Shown: positions 50,339 through 58,529 of the stretch, one piece after another
Layout: every line of letters begins with the position of its first letter
How positions within the stretch are numbered: the stretch's first letter is position 1
DNA from: an uncultured Flavobacterium sp.
Lineage (GTDB): Bacteria > Bacteroidota > Bacteroidia > Flavobacteriales > Flavobacteriaceae
Direction: 5' to 3'
Length of the DNA: 64,000 bases
NCBI RefSeq assembly: GCF_946478785.1
Contig: NZ_CAMLDD010000004.1
Coordinates: forward strand, 248,001-312,000
Position numbers and translations under genes: made by a program
Notes under the pieces: generated by a model
The model's input: the letters and a program-made list of their open reading frames with translations, nothing else
Databases searched by the model: none
What the model was told of the DNA's origin: nothing

Positions 50339-52774
50339 ATGAAATTAATTTTTAAATCAATATTCTTATTTCTGTTAGTTTTTTCGTCTGAGAAAATGAT
50401 GTCACAAACAACGACTGTTATTTTAAAAGATAACTGGCGTTTTTCTGCAGCGGTAAAAGAGGATGCCTTTTCTGTAAATTTCGATGCATCAAAGTGGGAA
50501 AAAGTCAGTGTGCCTCACGATTGGGCAATTTATGGACCGTTTGATAAAGAATGGGACAAGCAGGTTTCTGCAATTGAACAAAACGGAGAAAAAATTCCCA
50601 CCGAAAAAACGGGTCGTACCGGAGCACTTCCACATATTGGGACAGGCTGGTATCGAAATACATTTTCTGTTTCGGAGTTTAAAAAAGGAAAAAAAGCACT
50701 TCTTATTTTTGAAGGTGCCATGAGTGAACCTCAGGTTTATTTAAATGGAAAAAAAGTAGGTGAGTGGGGTTACGGATACAGCTATTTTTATATTGATATT
50801 AGCAAAGATCTTATCCCGGGATCAGAGAACGTGCTGGCAGTAAAATTGACCAATATGCCATTTTCTTCAAGATGGTATCCTGGAGCGGGTCTTTATAGAA
50901 AAGTTAGTATTGTAGTAAAGGAGGAGGAAAGTTTCGCACAATGGGGAACTTTTATTACAACTCCCGACATCAAAGAAAATGCGGCTATTGTTGATCTTAA
51001 AGCCGAAGTTAATGGAGCTAATCTGTCAATGTTAACGCAAATAAAAGATGCAGATAATAATATAGTTGCAACACAGAAAGGTACTGAAATCAAAGACGGA
51101 AAATTTCATCAAACTATTTCTGTTGGCAAACCTCATTTATGGAGTCCGGAGACGCCATATTTGTATACAGCCATTACCAAATTATTCGCAGCCGACGGAA
51201 CTTTAAAAGACGAACAGACCATAAAATTCGGTATAAGAGCTATTAAATACGAACCACATATAGGATTTAGCCTTAATGGAAAAGTGACAAAATTTAAAGG
51301 TGTTTGTCTTCATCATGATTTGGGACCCCTTGGTGCAGCAGTAAACAAGGCAGCACTTCGAAGACAGCTTACAATCTTAAAAGATATGGGATGTAACGCT
51401 ATCCGTAGTTCTCATAATATGCCCTCTTTTGAACAGCTTGAACTGGCTGACGAAATGGGATTTATGTTTTTGGCTGAAAGTTTTGATGAATGGGCAAAAC
51501 CAAAAGTAGAAAACGGATATCATCGCTTTTTTGAAGAATATGCAGAAAAAGACATTGTGAATTTAGTGAGAGCCACACGAAATCATCCGTCTATTGTAAT
51601 GTGGAGTTCAGGAAACGAAGTTCCGGATCAATGGGGAGCTGAAGGGGTAAAACGTGCCAAATGGCTGCAGGATATTTTTCATCGTGAAGATCCTACAAGA
51701 CCTGTGACTGTTGGTATGGATCAAGTAAAAGCAACTATGGAATCTGGTTTTGGAGCTTTGCTGGATATTCCTGGATTAAATTACAGAGTTCATCTTTATG
51801 AAGAAGCTTATAAAACATTTCCACAAGGATTTATATTAGGCTCAGAAACTGCTTCTACAGTAAGTTCAAGAGGAATTTATAAATTTCCTGTAGTGCAGGA
51901 AAAGAATAAACAATACCCTGATTTTCAAAGTTCGTCTTATGATCTTGAAGCCTGCAGCTGGTCAAATGTTCCTGATGAAGATTTTGTTCTTCAGGATGAC
52001 AAACCATGGGTTATTGGCGAATTTGTCTGGACTGGTTTTGACTATTTGGGAGAGCCTACGCCTTATGATGAGAAATGGCCATCAAGAAGTTCTTATTTTG
52101 GAATTTCAGATTTAGCGGGACTTCCTAAAGACCGTTTTTATCTGTACAGAAGCAGATGGAATACGAAAGATAAAACGCTTCATATATTGCCACATTGGAA
52201 CTGGAAAGGAAGAGAAGGAGAGATTACTCCCGTTTTCGTTTACACCAATTACGACAGTGCTGAACTTTTCGTAAACGGAAAAAGTATGGGAGTGCAGAAA
52301 AAAAACAATTCCACTCCGCAAAACCGCTATCGACTAATGTGGAATGATGTGAAATATGAACCAGGAACGGTAAAAGTTGTAGCATTTGACTCAAATGGAA
52401 AAATAGCGGCAGAAAATGAGATTAAAACAGCCGGAGATCCATATAAAATTGTTCTCGAAGCAGATAGAAAAATCATTAAAGCTGATGGAGAGGATATCTC
52501 TTTTGTGACTGTTTCGGTTGTAGATAAAAACGGAATCCCATGTCCTACAGCAGTAAATGAACTGCAGTTTAAAGTAACCGGCGCAGGAACTTACAGGGCT
52601 GCATGTAATGGAGATGCCACATCATTAGAACTTTTTCATCAGGATCACATGAAGCTTTTCAGCGGTAAACTTGTGGTCTTAGTGAAAGCAGTTGAAAATG
52701 CTGGTAAAATCCAATTGGATGTAACAGGTAAGGGGTTGAAGAAAGGAAAAATAATTTTAAAGTCGGAATATTAA
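50339..52774 (+). CDS. GH2 beta-galactosidase
   Basis: An 811-residue protein with a signal peptide (MKLIFKSIFLFLLVFSSEKMMSQ), so periplasmic. It has the GH2 order: sugar-binding domain (NWRFSAAVKE, VSVPHDWAIYGPF, GTGWYRNTF), immunoglobulin-like domain, then the TIM barrel. The barrel has KGVCLHHDLGPLGAA, GCNAIRSSHNMPS, VMWSSGNEVPDQWG with acid/base Glu427 and IGEFVWTGFDYLGEPTPY with nucleophile Glu561. A DUF4982-like and a Big-like domain form the C-terminus. It releases galactose from the galacto-oligosaccharides made by the two GH53 enzymes. The final gene of the galactan locus, followed by a terminator. Confidence 0.92.
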   Translation: MKLIFKSIFLFLLVFSSEKMMSQTTTVILKDNWRFSAAVKEDAFSVNFDASKWEKVSVPHDWAIYGPFDKEWDKQVSAIEQNGEKIPTEKTGRTGALPHIGTGWYRNTFSVSEFKKGKKALLIFEGAMSEPQVYLNGKKVGEWGYGYSYFYIDISKDLIPGSENVLAVKLTNMPFSSRWYPGAGLYRKVSIVVKEEESFAQWGTFITTPDIKENAAIVDLKAEVNGANLSMLTQIKDADNNIVATQKGTEIKDGKFHQTISVGKPHLWSPETPYLYTAITKLFAADGTLKDEQTIKFGIRAIKYEPHIGFSLNGKVTKFKGVCLHHDLGPLGAAVNKAALRRQLTILKDMGCNAIRSSHNMPSFEQLELADEMGFMFLAESFDEWAKPKVENGYHRFFEEYAEKDIVNLVRATRNHPSIVMWSSGNEVPDQWGAEGVKRAKWLQDIFHREDPTRPVTVGMDQVKATMESGFGALLDIPGLNYRVHLYEEAYKTFPQGFILGSETASTVSSRGIYKFPVVQEKNKQYPDFQSSSYDLEACSWSNVPDEDFVLQDDKPWVIGEFVWTGFDYLGEPTPYDEKWPSRSSYFGISDLAGLPKDRFYLYRSRWNTKDKTLHILPHWNWKGREGEITPVFVYTNYDSAELFVNGKSMGVQKKNNSTPQNRYRLMWNDVKYEPGTVKVVAFDSNGKIAAENEIKTAGDPYKIVLEADRKIIKADGEDISFVTVSVVDKNGIPCPTAVNELQFKVTGAGTYRAACNGDATSLELFHQDHMKLFSGKLVVLVKAVENAGKIQLDVTGKGLKKGKIILKSEY

Positions 52775-52859
52775 TAATTACTCGAATGTTTTTAGATTAG
52801 TGCTTTTACATAATAGTAAAGTGACTATATGTATTTAAATCTTCAAATGAATTAAGTTT

Positions 52860-52946
52860 AAATTTATCGAACAAAAAGTAAAGCCTGAAAAATCTAGATT
52901 TCTCAGGCTTTTTATTTAGTAGCCCTATCGAGACAATTCTCGAACC
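52860..52946. repeat. Left att-like repeat: degenerate copy of tRNA-fMet 3' end plus its terminator
   Basis: The stretch aaatttatcgaac, then a hairpin aagcctga...tctcaggctttt (52881-52913), then gtagc (52919-52923) and ctcgaacc (52939-52946), has the same order and orientation as 58395-58478, where gtagc and ctcgaacc belong to the initiator tRNA 3' part. The spacing of the tRNA-derived motifs differs (20 versus 15 bp), so this is a decayed copy. The hairpin also serves as a terminator for the GH2 gene. Together the two copies could be attachment sites of an inserted element. Confidence 0.55.
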
Positions 52947-52979
52947 ATTTTAACGATGATTTAAAAAATTTAAGCCCAA

Positions 52980-53431
52980 TTATTTGATGTCTTTATCTTT
53001 CCACTTTTTAAATTTATCTAAAAGTTTATCAAGTTGGCCTTCATTTAATTGTGCTGTTCCAGCTTGCCCATCACCTGATATATAAAGAACTTTAACTCCC
53101 AAAGAAGACTCTTTTTTAATAGTTCTATTGAATGTAGTATCAATAAATTCCCCCTTTTCAAGTTTTGATATTAAATTTTTCAAATCTTGTAACTGTTTAG
53201 AAAATCGTCTTCATTACTAGATTCTGCTAAAGTCATTCCATTATCAAATTGATTAGATGTATTTACATACGCAAAATATATTCTTTTCAAAATTGAGCCG
53301 TTCTCTTTCGTAGTTGTCACACCCATTCTTAATCCTGTCAAAGAGTTAACAATGTAATCTGTTTTTTTTATTTGTTGAGCGTGGCTCATTGATAAAGCGA
53401 ATACACAAACGAATATTAGTATCTTTTTCAT
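52980..53431 (-). pseudogene. Small secreted protein gene broken by a frameshift
   Basis: Two short frames overlap by 4 bp: 53180-53431 (83 residues, signal peptide MKKILIFVCVFALSMSHAQ) and 52980-53183 (67 residues). The first ends EDDFLNSYKI. If one T is added to the TTTT run near 53207, the reading becomes EDDFSKQLQDLKNLISKLEKG, running smoothly into the second frame and giving one protein of about 151 residues. So this is most likely a single secreted-protein gene with a one-base deletion, or a sequencing error in a homopolymer. If the shift is real, the 3' frame might still be translated by coupling. Family unknown. Confidence 0.6.
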
Positions 53432-53539
53432 TTCTTGTTTTTCTTCAAAATTATAAACAATTAATTATATATCATTATGGTTTTACGTAATAAGATAAAT
53501 ATGATCTATCTGCGCAAAATCACTGCGTGCTAAGATTGT

Positions 53540-53547
53540 TATCTTTG
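53540..53547 (+). promoter_or_regulatory. Candidate -7 element for the HEPN-motif gene
   Basis: TATCTTTG matches the Bacteroidota -7 consensus TAnnTTTG exactly and lies 72 bp before the start at 53620. No good TTG -33 element is seen at the proper distance. Confidence 0.3.
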
Positions 53548-53619
53548 ATATATAATTGATCGGAAACAATGATTAATATCTAAATGAAGTAACTAGCAAT
53601 ATTTAAAATATAAAATAAA

Positions 53620-54126
53620 ATGAGAAATCGAAAACTTGAATCAGATTTTCAACTAACAGAAATATTTGAAATCGAAACAGAAGCAGTAATTTCCGACGAT
53701 GAGGCAACTGATATTTTTATTCAAAGACTGTATGATATTGGCTGGATAATTATGCTATTTAATGCTTTAGAGGGGGCAGTTAATTCTGCGGTAGACAAAG
53801 CATTAGATCCTCAAGAAAGACGAAGTGAAATAAATCATTTGTTAATTAGTGAAATGAATTTCAGCGCGAAAGTCTCATTTATTATTAGACATTATGGAAT
53901 GTTAATTTACAATGACAATCGTTTTGAAGAACTTATTGCAGAAATGGAAATTTTAGAGAAAAAACTTCGGGATACCGGTTCAATACGAAATATTTATGCT
54001 CATGCAAATTATCGTGCAACAATAAATGAGAAATACATACAAGTTAAAACTAAAGCAAAAAGAAATGGAGTCTTTTATGATTATATGAGATTGAGAAGGA
54101 TGATGTTAAATCAGATCAGAAATTAA
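53620..54126 (+). CDS. HEPN-motif protein, putative RNase/defence protein
   Basis: A 168-residue all-helical cytoplasmic protein. The C-terminal half has R123-N-I-Y-A-H128 followed by ANY, which fits the HEPN catalytic signature RNx(3-5)H. Helices before it (YDIGWIIMLFNALEGAVNSAVDKAL, FSAKVSFIIRHYGMLI) give the usual four-helix layout. Many HEPN proteins are metal-independent RNases in toxin-antitoxin and anti-phage systems; others only bind nucleotides or RNA. No MNT nucleotidyltransferase antitoxin is found beside it; the adjacent frames are very short. So a free-standing or domain-only function is possible. The family is inferred from the motif and helix pattern. Confidence 0.5.
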   Translation: MRNRKLESDFQLTEIFEIETEAVISDDEATDIFIQRLYDIGWIIMLFNALEGAVNSAVDKALDPQERRSEINHLLISEMNFSAKVSFIIRHYGMLIYNDNRFEELIAEMEILEKKLRDTGSIRNIYAHANYRATINEKYIQVKTKAKRNGVFYDYMRLRRMMLNQIRN

Positions 54127-54128
54127 TC

Positions 54129-54293
54129 ATGAATGCAAGAGAGAGAGTTTGGAAAATTTTAATGAAAAATTCTGGAACAAAATATTTATGTAATAAAGAT
54201 GCTAGCTTGTTGCTTGTTACGGATTTCCGTAATACAGTAATAATTTTTTTAATGTTATTTGTTAGGGAGAAACAAAAGCTGTTATTTAATTAA
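54129..54293 (+). CDS. Possible 54-aa protein directly behind the HEPN-motif gene
   Basis: An open frame starting 3 bp after the HEPN gene stop (protein begins MNARERVWKILMKNSG). It has a basic N-terminal half and a hydrophobic C-terminal half (VIIFLMLFV). The tight spacing would suit a coupled partner, but length and composition are also compatible with chance. Confidence 0.25.
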   Translation: MNARERVWKILMKNSGTKYLCNKDASLLLVTDFRNTVIIFLMLFVREKQKLLFN

Positions 54294-54305
54294 AAGAAAA
54301 TTATT

Positions 54306-54446
54306 ATGAATGAAATTCAAGCAATTAAGCCTGGTCCAAAACCGAAAAAAGAAGATGGGACACCAGATAAAAGACCTCGTGTTAATCCTCCAAACAAGGA
54401 TAAGCATCCTGATTTAAAACCTCACAAGCATAAGCCTAAAGATTAA
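54306..54446 (+). CDS. 46-aa Pro/Lys/Asp-rich small protein
   Basis: An open frame starting MNEIQAIKPGPKPKKEDG and ending HKHKPKD. It is very rich in Pro, Lys and Asp, with repeated KP/PxK units and no hydrophobic core, so it must be disordered. Composition is far from what random A/T-rich DNA would give, which supports real coding. A hairpin with T run follows at 54496-54533. Function unknown. Confidence 0.5.
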   Translation: MNEIQAIKPGPKPKKEDGTPDKRPRVNPPNKDKHPDLKPHKHKPKD

Positions 54447-54495
54447 GTAAATATGTGCAATGCTATTTAGTTTTAGTCACCAATTTAGATGAACT

Positions 54496-54533
54496 TAAAA
54501 CCTCAACCTGTTATAATCAGAATTGAGGTTTTA
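54496..54533 (+). terminator. Terminator-like hairpin after the small Pro/Lys-rich gene
   Basis: TAAAACCTCAA pairs perfectly with TTGAGGTTTTA over 11 bp with a 16-nt loop. It lies before the next gene's start, so a start codon upstream of it (54489) is unlikely. Confidence 0.6.
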
Positions 54534-54554
54534 TTAATATTAAAAAAAACATAT

Positions 54555-55172
54555 ATGAATAAAATGAAATCAACAATATGTATTCTGTCAATACTTGCAT
54601 TTACGAGTTGTAAATCCGATAGAGTTAATGAAGTGAATAATATTACAACTGACAGTATTTCTGTCGAAAATTTTGAACCATCAAAAGAGAATAATGAAAA
54701 TGACAATTCATTACCGAAATATAGAACTATCAAAGAAATGTTTGAAGCTTCGTACGATTTTAGTGAAGAAATAGGAACATTAAAATTCATTTCATTGGAT
54801 GAAAGTGAATTGCATGTCCAAGTCTCGAAACCAATTTTTGAAGGTGATTTGAAAAATATAATTGAAGAGCAGGTTAAACGAGATATTGTATATGTGGCTT
54901 TTCAAGCATTTACACAGACTGAAATTGATTCACTAACGATTACATCTGTTCCTAACTCAAATGATAATCCTAAAAAGTATTATGATAATTATAGAAAAAC
55001 TGTAAAAGTTAGTAGAGAGAAAGCTTTGTTAATTTTAAAGAAATATCTAGATACTAATAAGTTCTCAATTTTGTACCAAAATCAAAATGGAATATGGGTT
55101 CCAAGCAAACAATTTAGTGTTTTGAAATTTGAAAAATTGAATGAGGTATTTAATGATATTATCAGCAAATAA
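54555..55172 (+). CDS. Lipoprotein of unknown function (1)
   Basis: The start is placed at 54555 (205 residues, MNKMKSTICILSILAFTSC; 54564 is an equally possible start). The lipobox LAFTSC gives Cys18. After an Asn/Glu/Ser-rich linker (about 25-55) there is a mixed alpha/beta domain with LKFISLDESELHVQVSKP and VAFQAFTQTEIDSLTITSVP. A helix (KVSREKALLILKKYL) follows. I do not recognise the family. It precedes a second lipoprotein gene by 59 bp, and both lie in the putative island. Confidence 0.6.
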   Translation: MNKMKSTICILSILAFTSCKSDRVNEVNNITTDSISVENFEPSKENNENDNSLPKYRTIKEMFEASYDFSEEIGTLKFISLDESELHVQVSKPIFEGDLKNIIEEQVKRDIVYVAFQAFTQTEIDSLTITSVPNSNDNPKKYYDNYRKTVKVSREKALLILKKYLDTNKFSILYQNQNGIWVPSKQFSVLKFEKLNEVFNDIISK

Positions 55173-55231
55173 AAACTAATACTATAAATAAAAAAGCTTT
55201 CAATTCGAATTGATAGCCAAAACTAATAATT

Positions 55232-55978
55232 ATGAAACAAATTATTTTAGCAATTTTACTATCGACCCTTTTACATTCATGTAGTGAAAAAGATTCTTTT
55301 TCTGATGGGCAGTTATATAAAATGATTGAACCAAAAAAGAAATACGATGTTAACATTATGGTTTTAAATGATAGTACCATTGCCTTAAATGCAGATAGTT
55401 TGAAAACGTGTGGTTGGAACTTTATAAAATATTCCAAAAATAAAAATGGAGCATATATTATAGATAAAGAAAAGCTTGATACAGTTTGGTTTAAGGTAGA
55501 AAATAAGAAGCTAGTAATGCAAAGTAGTCTCGAAAAGAATATTTTCGAAAAGGTTGATTTTAATGCCGTCAAGAGAGACAGCATTAAATCAGTAATTTAC
55601 AAAGTTCAAAAATTCGCCAACAAAAAGATCATATTTAGTTGTGATATTAATCTGAACGAAGTTCCATACTTTTACGATAAGGCAATTGAAGAAATCAAAT
55701 TGAATTTAAAAAATCCAAATACTGCTAGATTTAATGAAATTTATATTCATGAATATGAGGAATTCGTACATAGTAAATTTAAAAAGACAGGTATAAAAGT
55801 TGTTTCAACTGAAGTTGAAGCGACCAATAGTTTTGGAGGATTCACAGTCAGCACATTTTATGTCTATTTCGTTCCAGAGGTAAGTAATAAAAATAAATAT
55901 ATCATAAAATTTAGCGATTCACCAATTTATCATGTAGACTTATTGGAAGATGAGGAAGTTATTAAGATTGACGAGTAA
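55232..55978 (+). CDS. Lipoprotein of unknown function (2)
   Basis: A 248-residue protein with signal peptide and lipobox (MKQIILAILLSTLLHSC, Cys17). The first half (about 25-110) is beta-rich (MVLNDSTIALNADSLKTCGWNF, TVWFKVENKKLVMQSS). The second half (about 145-248) has KLNLKNPNTARFNEIYIHEYEEF-like segments, in which 'L.nP.tA.F.ei' resembles a motif of small secreted proteins in several phyla. No domain name can be given with confidence. Same strand as its neighbours; probably envelope-located. Confidence 0.6.
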   Translation: MKQIILAILLSTLLHSCSEKDSFSDGQLYKMIEPKKKYDVNIMVLNDSTIALNADSLKTCGWNFIKYSKNKNGAYIIDKEKLDTVWFKVENKKLVMQSSLEKNIFEKVDFNAVKRDSIKSVIYKVQKFANKKIIFSCDINLNEVPYFYDKAIEEIKLNLKNPNTARFNEIYIHEYEEFVHSKFKKTGIKVVSTEVEATNSFGGFTVSTFYVYFVPEVSNKNKYIIKFSDSPIYHVDLLEDEEVIKIDE

Positions 55979-56067
55979 GAAACTCAGTAATGATTCTAAT
56001 AATCAAACAAGTGCTTTGATATTTTTTGATCTGTAAGCAAAGTGTAATTATTTCATAAAAAAAAGAT

Positions 56068-57165
56068 ATGGTAAATCCAAAAGATGTTTTAGTGTTGACA
56101 ACTTCTTCGATAGAAGGATTAAAAATTAAAAAGCCTCTCAAACCTGTAACCGCGCATGTTGTTGCCGGAACTAATTTCTTTAGTGATTTTATGGGAGGGC
56201 TAACTGATGTTTTTGGAGGTCGATCTAATGCATATCAAAAGCAATTATCTTCAATATATAATGAAGCAATAGAAAAAATAAAACTTGCAACACACGAAAT
56301 AGGTGGAAATTGTATCATAGGATTAAGTATTGATCTAGACGAAATTTCAGGTAAAGGAAAATCTATGTTTATGATTACAGCCATTGGTACTGCAGTTATT
56401 ATCGAAAAAGAGAATGCGATTAATTCCCTTTTGGATCGAGATGACAAGGCTGAAATTGTAAGTATTGAAAAAATAAATATTTTACGTAAAAAGAAGGAGT
56501 TAATTAGAGATGCTCAATCAGGAATTTTGACAGCAGATGAAGATTTTTGGAACTTCGTAATAGAAAATCAAATAGAAGAAGTTTTTCCCAATATACTTAA
56601 ACGATATTCAGATATAATCACAACCCCTCAAAATTACGGAGAGGCTTATAATTCTTTTAATAAAAGATTTATTAACTATGTTGATGTTTTGAAAGAAGAT
56701 CAAAAAATAAGACTTTTATATGATTATATTAAAAGAGCCGAAAATAATTCAATATCTGAATATCTATCAATAGTTATAAAGGATTTAAATTTATTCAATT
56801 ATGACGAAATAATAAAACTATTGAACGATGATAATTTTAATGTACAAAAGATAGCACTAAAAATGGCGACCTATGATAAACCATTTTATGATGAAAAAGA
56901 CAAGAAAGATTTAGATACTATACTAGAGTATATCAAAAATAATTTTTTTGAAAGAGGGACAAAAACATTTAAAAAGCAAATGTTGTCATCGAAAGAAAAA
57001 GAAGTTTGGAGTTGTGAATGTTCTAAAATAAATGAAATAGGAGAATATTGTAGTAGCTGTCATAAGGATATAAAAGGATTTAAACCAAATGAATTAAAGC
57101 CTTCCGAAGCAGAAAAACAAATTGAGCAAAAAATTGATTTGATAAAGGAGTATCTTGTAATATAA
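56068..57165 (+). CDS. YbjQ-like (UPF0145) domain protein with C-terminal zinc ribbon
   Basis: A 365-residue cytoplasmic protein. Residues 5-115 look like a YbjQ/DUF74 domain: VLVLTTSSIEGLKIKKPLKPV, HVVAGTNFFSDFMGGLTDVFGGRS, then ATHEIGGNCIIGLSIDLDEI and AIGTAVII. A helical region follows at about 135-300. A zinc ribbon lies near residues 310-335 (WSCECSKINEIGEYCSSCHKD, CxC...CxxC). YbjQ domains form pentamers of unknown function, sometimes described as heavy-metal-binding-like. The fusion with helices and zinc ribbon suggests a signalling or membrane-stress role that cannot be specified. It precedes the Ntn-hydrolase-like gene by 51 bp. Confidence 0.65.
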   Translation: MVNPKDVLVLTTSSIEGLKIKKPLKPVTAHVVAGTNFFSDFMGGLTDVFGGRSNAYQKQLSSIYNEAIEKIKLATHEIGGNCIIGLSIDLDEISGKGKSMFMITAIGTAVIIEKENAINSLLDRDDKAEIVSIEKINILRKKKELIRDAQSGILTADEDFWNFVIENQIEEVFPNILKRYSDIITTPQNYGEAYNSFNKRFINYVDVLKEDQKIRLLYDYIKRAENNSISEYLSIVIKDLNLFNYDEIIKLLNDDNFNVQKIALKMATYDKPFYDEKDKKDLDTILEYIKNNFFERGTKTFKKQMLSSKEKEVWSCECSKINEIGEYCSSCHKDIKGFKPNELKPSEAEKQIEQKIDLIKEYLVI

Positions 57166-57216
57166 TTAATCATAGGCTAAGAGGTTCCTTTTATGTAAAA
57201 AATTTTCAATTTTATT

Positions 57217-58074
57217 ATGACTTTAATAATTGCAAAAATATGCCATGGAGCTGTGAGAGTAGAAAGTGATTCCACGATTTCCGACCCTAATATTGTATCC
57301 AACAGAAATAGTATTTTTAGTGGTGTACTAAAAAGCATTATACTAAACCCCAGTATTGCTGTATCATTTGCTGGTGATGTGGAAGTTGCGCAGAGTGCCA
57401 TAGATAAATTGTTTAAAGAGAATATTTTCGATATTACAAATGTCAAAAAAGTTCTTTTGAGTTTTAATATTGAAAGTAGACATACAACGGATTTTTTAAT
57501 TACATCATTAGAAAGCCAGCCATTGCTATATAAGGTGCAGAATGGTAAAATAGAAGTAACTAATCAGTCTTTTTGGATTGGCGATATTGACGGCTTCAAC
57601 GAATTTCAGCGAGAGTTTGTGCCCAACTTAAAAAGTTTAGAGCCAAATAAAATATTAGAAACTCAAACCAAAGCATTTGATAAAGTTATCGAGAAAGGAA
57701 TTCCAGGTATCGGAGGTTTTAGAATTACGTTCCATAGGACGGAATATGGTCTGCAATATCTTCTTCAATTATCTACTTACAGTGGTAGACCAGTCACTAT
57801 AAAAACAAGTCAAAATCAATCAGGCAATGTAATTTTACCAATACCATTTGGTGACGCTTCTACAGGTGCCTATTCGCAAAATTATCTAATATCAAAAGAT
57901 CCTTTTAAATCAGCTATTGGCATTCATTTTCATTATGGAAATTTTGGCGCCCTATTTTGTCCAAGAGTCAGTCGAAAAATAATTGTTGTTTCCAACGTAA
58001 ATGATAGGGAATTTATAGATACGGTTAAAAAAAGCCATAATGTAGAACTAACAGGTATGATTTTTAAAGGTTAA
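57217..58074 (+). CDS. Proteasome-like Ntn-hydrolase candidate
   Basis: A 285-residue protein starting MTLIIAKICHGAVRVESDSTIS. A residue pattern 'MT.I.a...(g)....SDs.i', then KSIILNPSIAVSFAGDVEVAQSAID and FLITSLESQPLLYKVQNGKIE, follows the N-terminal layout of proteasome-type Ntn hydrolases (strand, turn with SD, then 'i.v.faGd...a'). After Met removal, Thr2 would be the nucleophile. These enzymes degrade proteins or act in modification pathways. No unfoldase is nearby. The start at 57217 is chosen because it exposes Thr2. The C-terminal part (FHYGNFGALFCPRVSRKI) is unassigned. Confidence 0.5.
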   Translation: MTLIIAKICHGAVRVESDSTISDPNIVSNRNSIFSGVLKSIILNPSIAVSFAGDVEVAQSAIDKLFKENIFDITNVKKVLLSFNIESRHTTDFLITSLESQPLLYKVQNGKIEVTNQSFWIGDIDGFNEFQREFVPNLKSLEPNKILETQTKAFDKVIEKGIPGIGGFRITFHRTEYGLQYLLQLSTYSGRPVTIKTSQNQSGNVILPIPFGDASTGAYSQNYLISKDPFKSAIGIHFHYGNFGALFCPRVSRKIIVVSNVNDREFIDTVKKSHNVELTGMIFKG

Positions 58075-58162
58075 AACCCAGATGGCGCAGATATGTCAAC
58101 GTAACGATAGCGCGGAAATTTTTTCCGTGCCCACAAAGAGAATCGACAAAGATTAAAACAAG

Positions 58163-58187
58163 AAATCTCGCGAAAACAGCGAGATTT
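58163..58187 (+). terminator. Terminator after the Ntn-hydrolase-like gene
   Basis: AAATCTCGC and GCGAGATTT form a 9-bp stem with a GAAAACA loop, followed by TTTT. It lies about 90 bp behind the stop. Confidence 0.75.
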
Positions 58188-58394
58188 TTTATATTTTATA
58201 GCGAAGCTACATTTTTCTGAAAGAAATCTTTAAATTTCTTTTGTGTTAGAAAAGTATCGAACATTTTAAAACCATATTTTTTTCTTCGGGCTCCAATTTA
58301 AGTTGTTTTGCCAGTACTTTATCTCTATTGTTACTTCTTGGAGAATTTCCTTTAAAAAATACAGACGTTTTAATTTTCAAGAAATTGAAACAAA

Positions 58395-58444
58395 ATTTAT
58401 CGAACCACAAAAAAAGCCTGAGAAATCTAGATTCTCAGGCTTTT
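58395..58444 (-). repeat. Right att-like repeat with terminator of tRNA-fMet
   Basis: The stretch aaatttatcgaac, then the 12-bp hairpin AAAGCCTGAGAA/TTCTCAGGCTTT (58413-58444), matches 52860-52913 in the same orientation. On the minus strand the hairpin follows the tRNA gene and serves as its terminator. The whole 58075-58456 gap has only this, the terminator at 58163 and no gene; a 64-codon plus frame at 58303 runs into the antisense of the tRNA and is not real. Confidence 0.6.
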
Positions 58445-58456
58445 ACTTTAAACTTG

Positions 58457-58529
58457 TAGCGGGAACAGGACTCGAACCTGTGACCTTCGGGTTATGAGCC
58501 CGACGAGCTGCCTACTGCTCTATCCCGCG
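58457..58529 (-). tRNA. Initiator tRNA-fMet (anticodon CAT)
   Basis: The minus strand folds into a full cloverleaf of 73 nt: acceptor CGCGGGA with TCCCGCT, D arm GAGC/GCTC, anticodon arm TCGGG-CTCATAA-CCCGA, T arm ACAGG-TTCGAGT-CCTGT. The three consecutive G-C pairs in the anticodon stem and the unpaired position 1-72 (C with T) are marks of the initiator tRNA. CCA is not encoded. A terminator follows downstream (58413-58444). Confidence 0.95.

Noticed and set aside
57177..57446. 89-codon minus-strand frame opposite the Ntn-hydrolase-like gene
   Set aside because: The plus-strand gene has the better protein pattern and the operon context; this is an antisense shadow.
58303..58497. 64-codon plus-strand frame running into the tRNA gene
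   Set aside because: Its last codons (VAGTGLEPVTFGL) are the well-known antisense translation of a tRNA gene.
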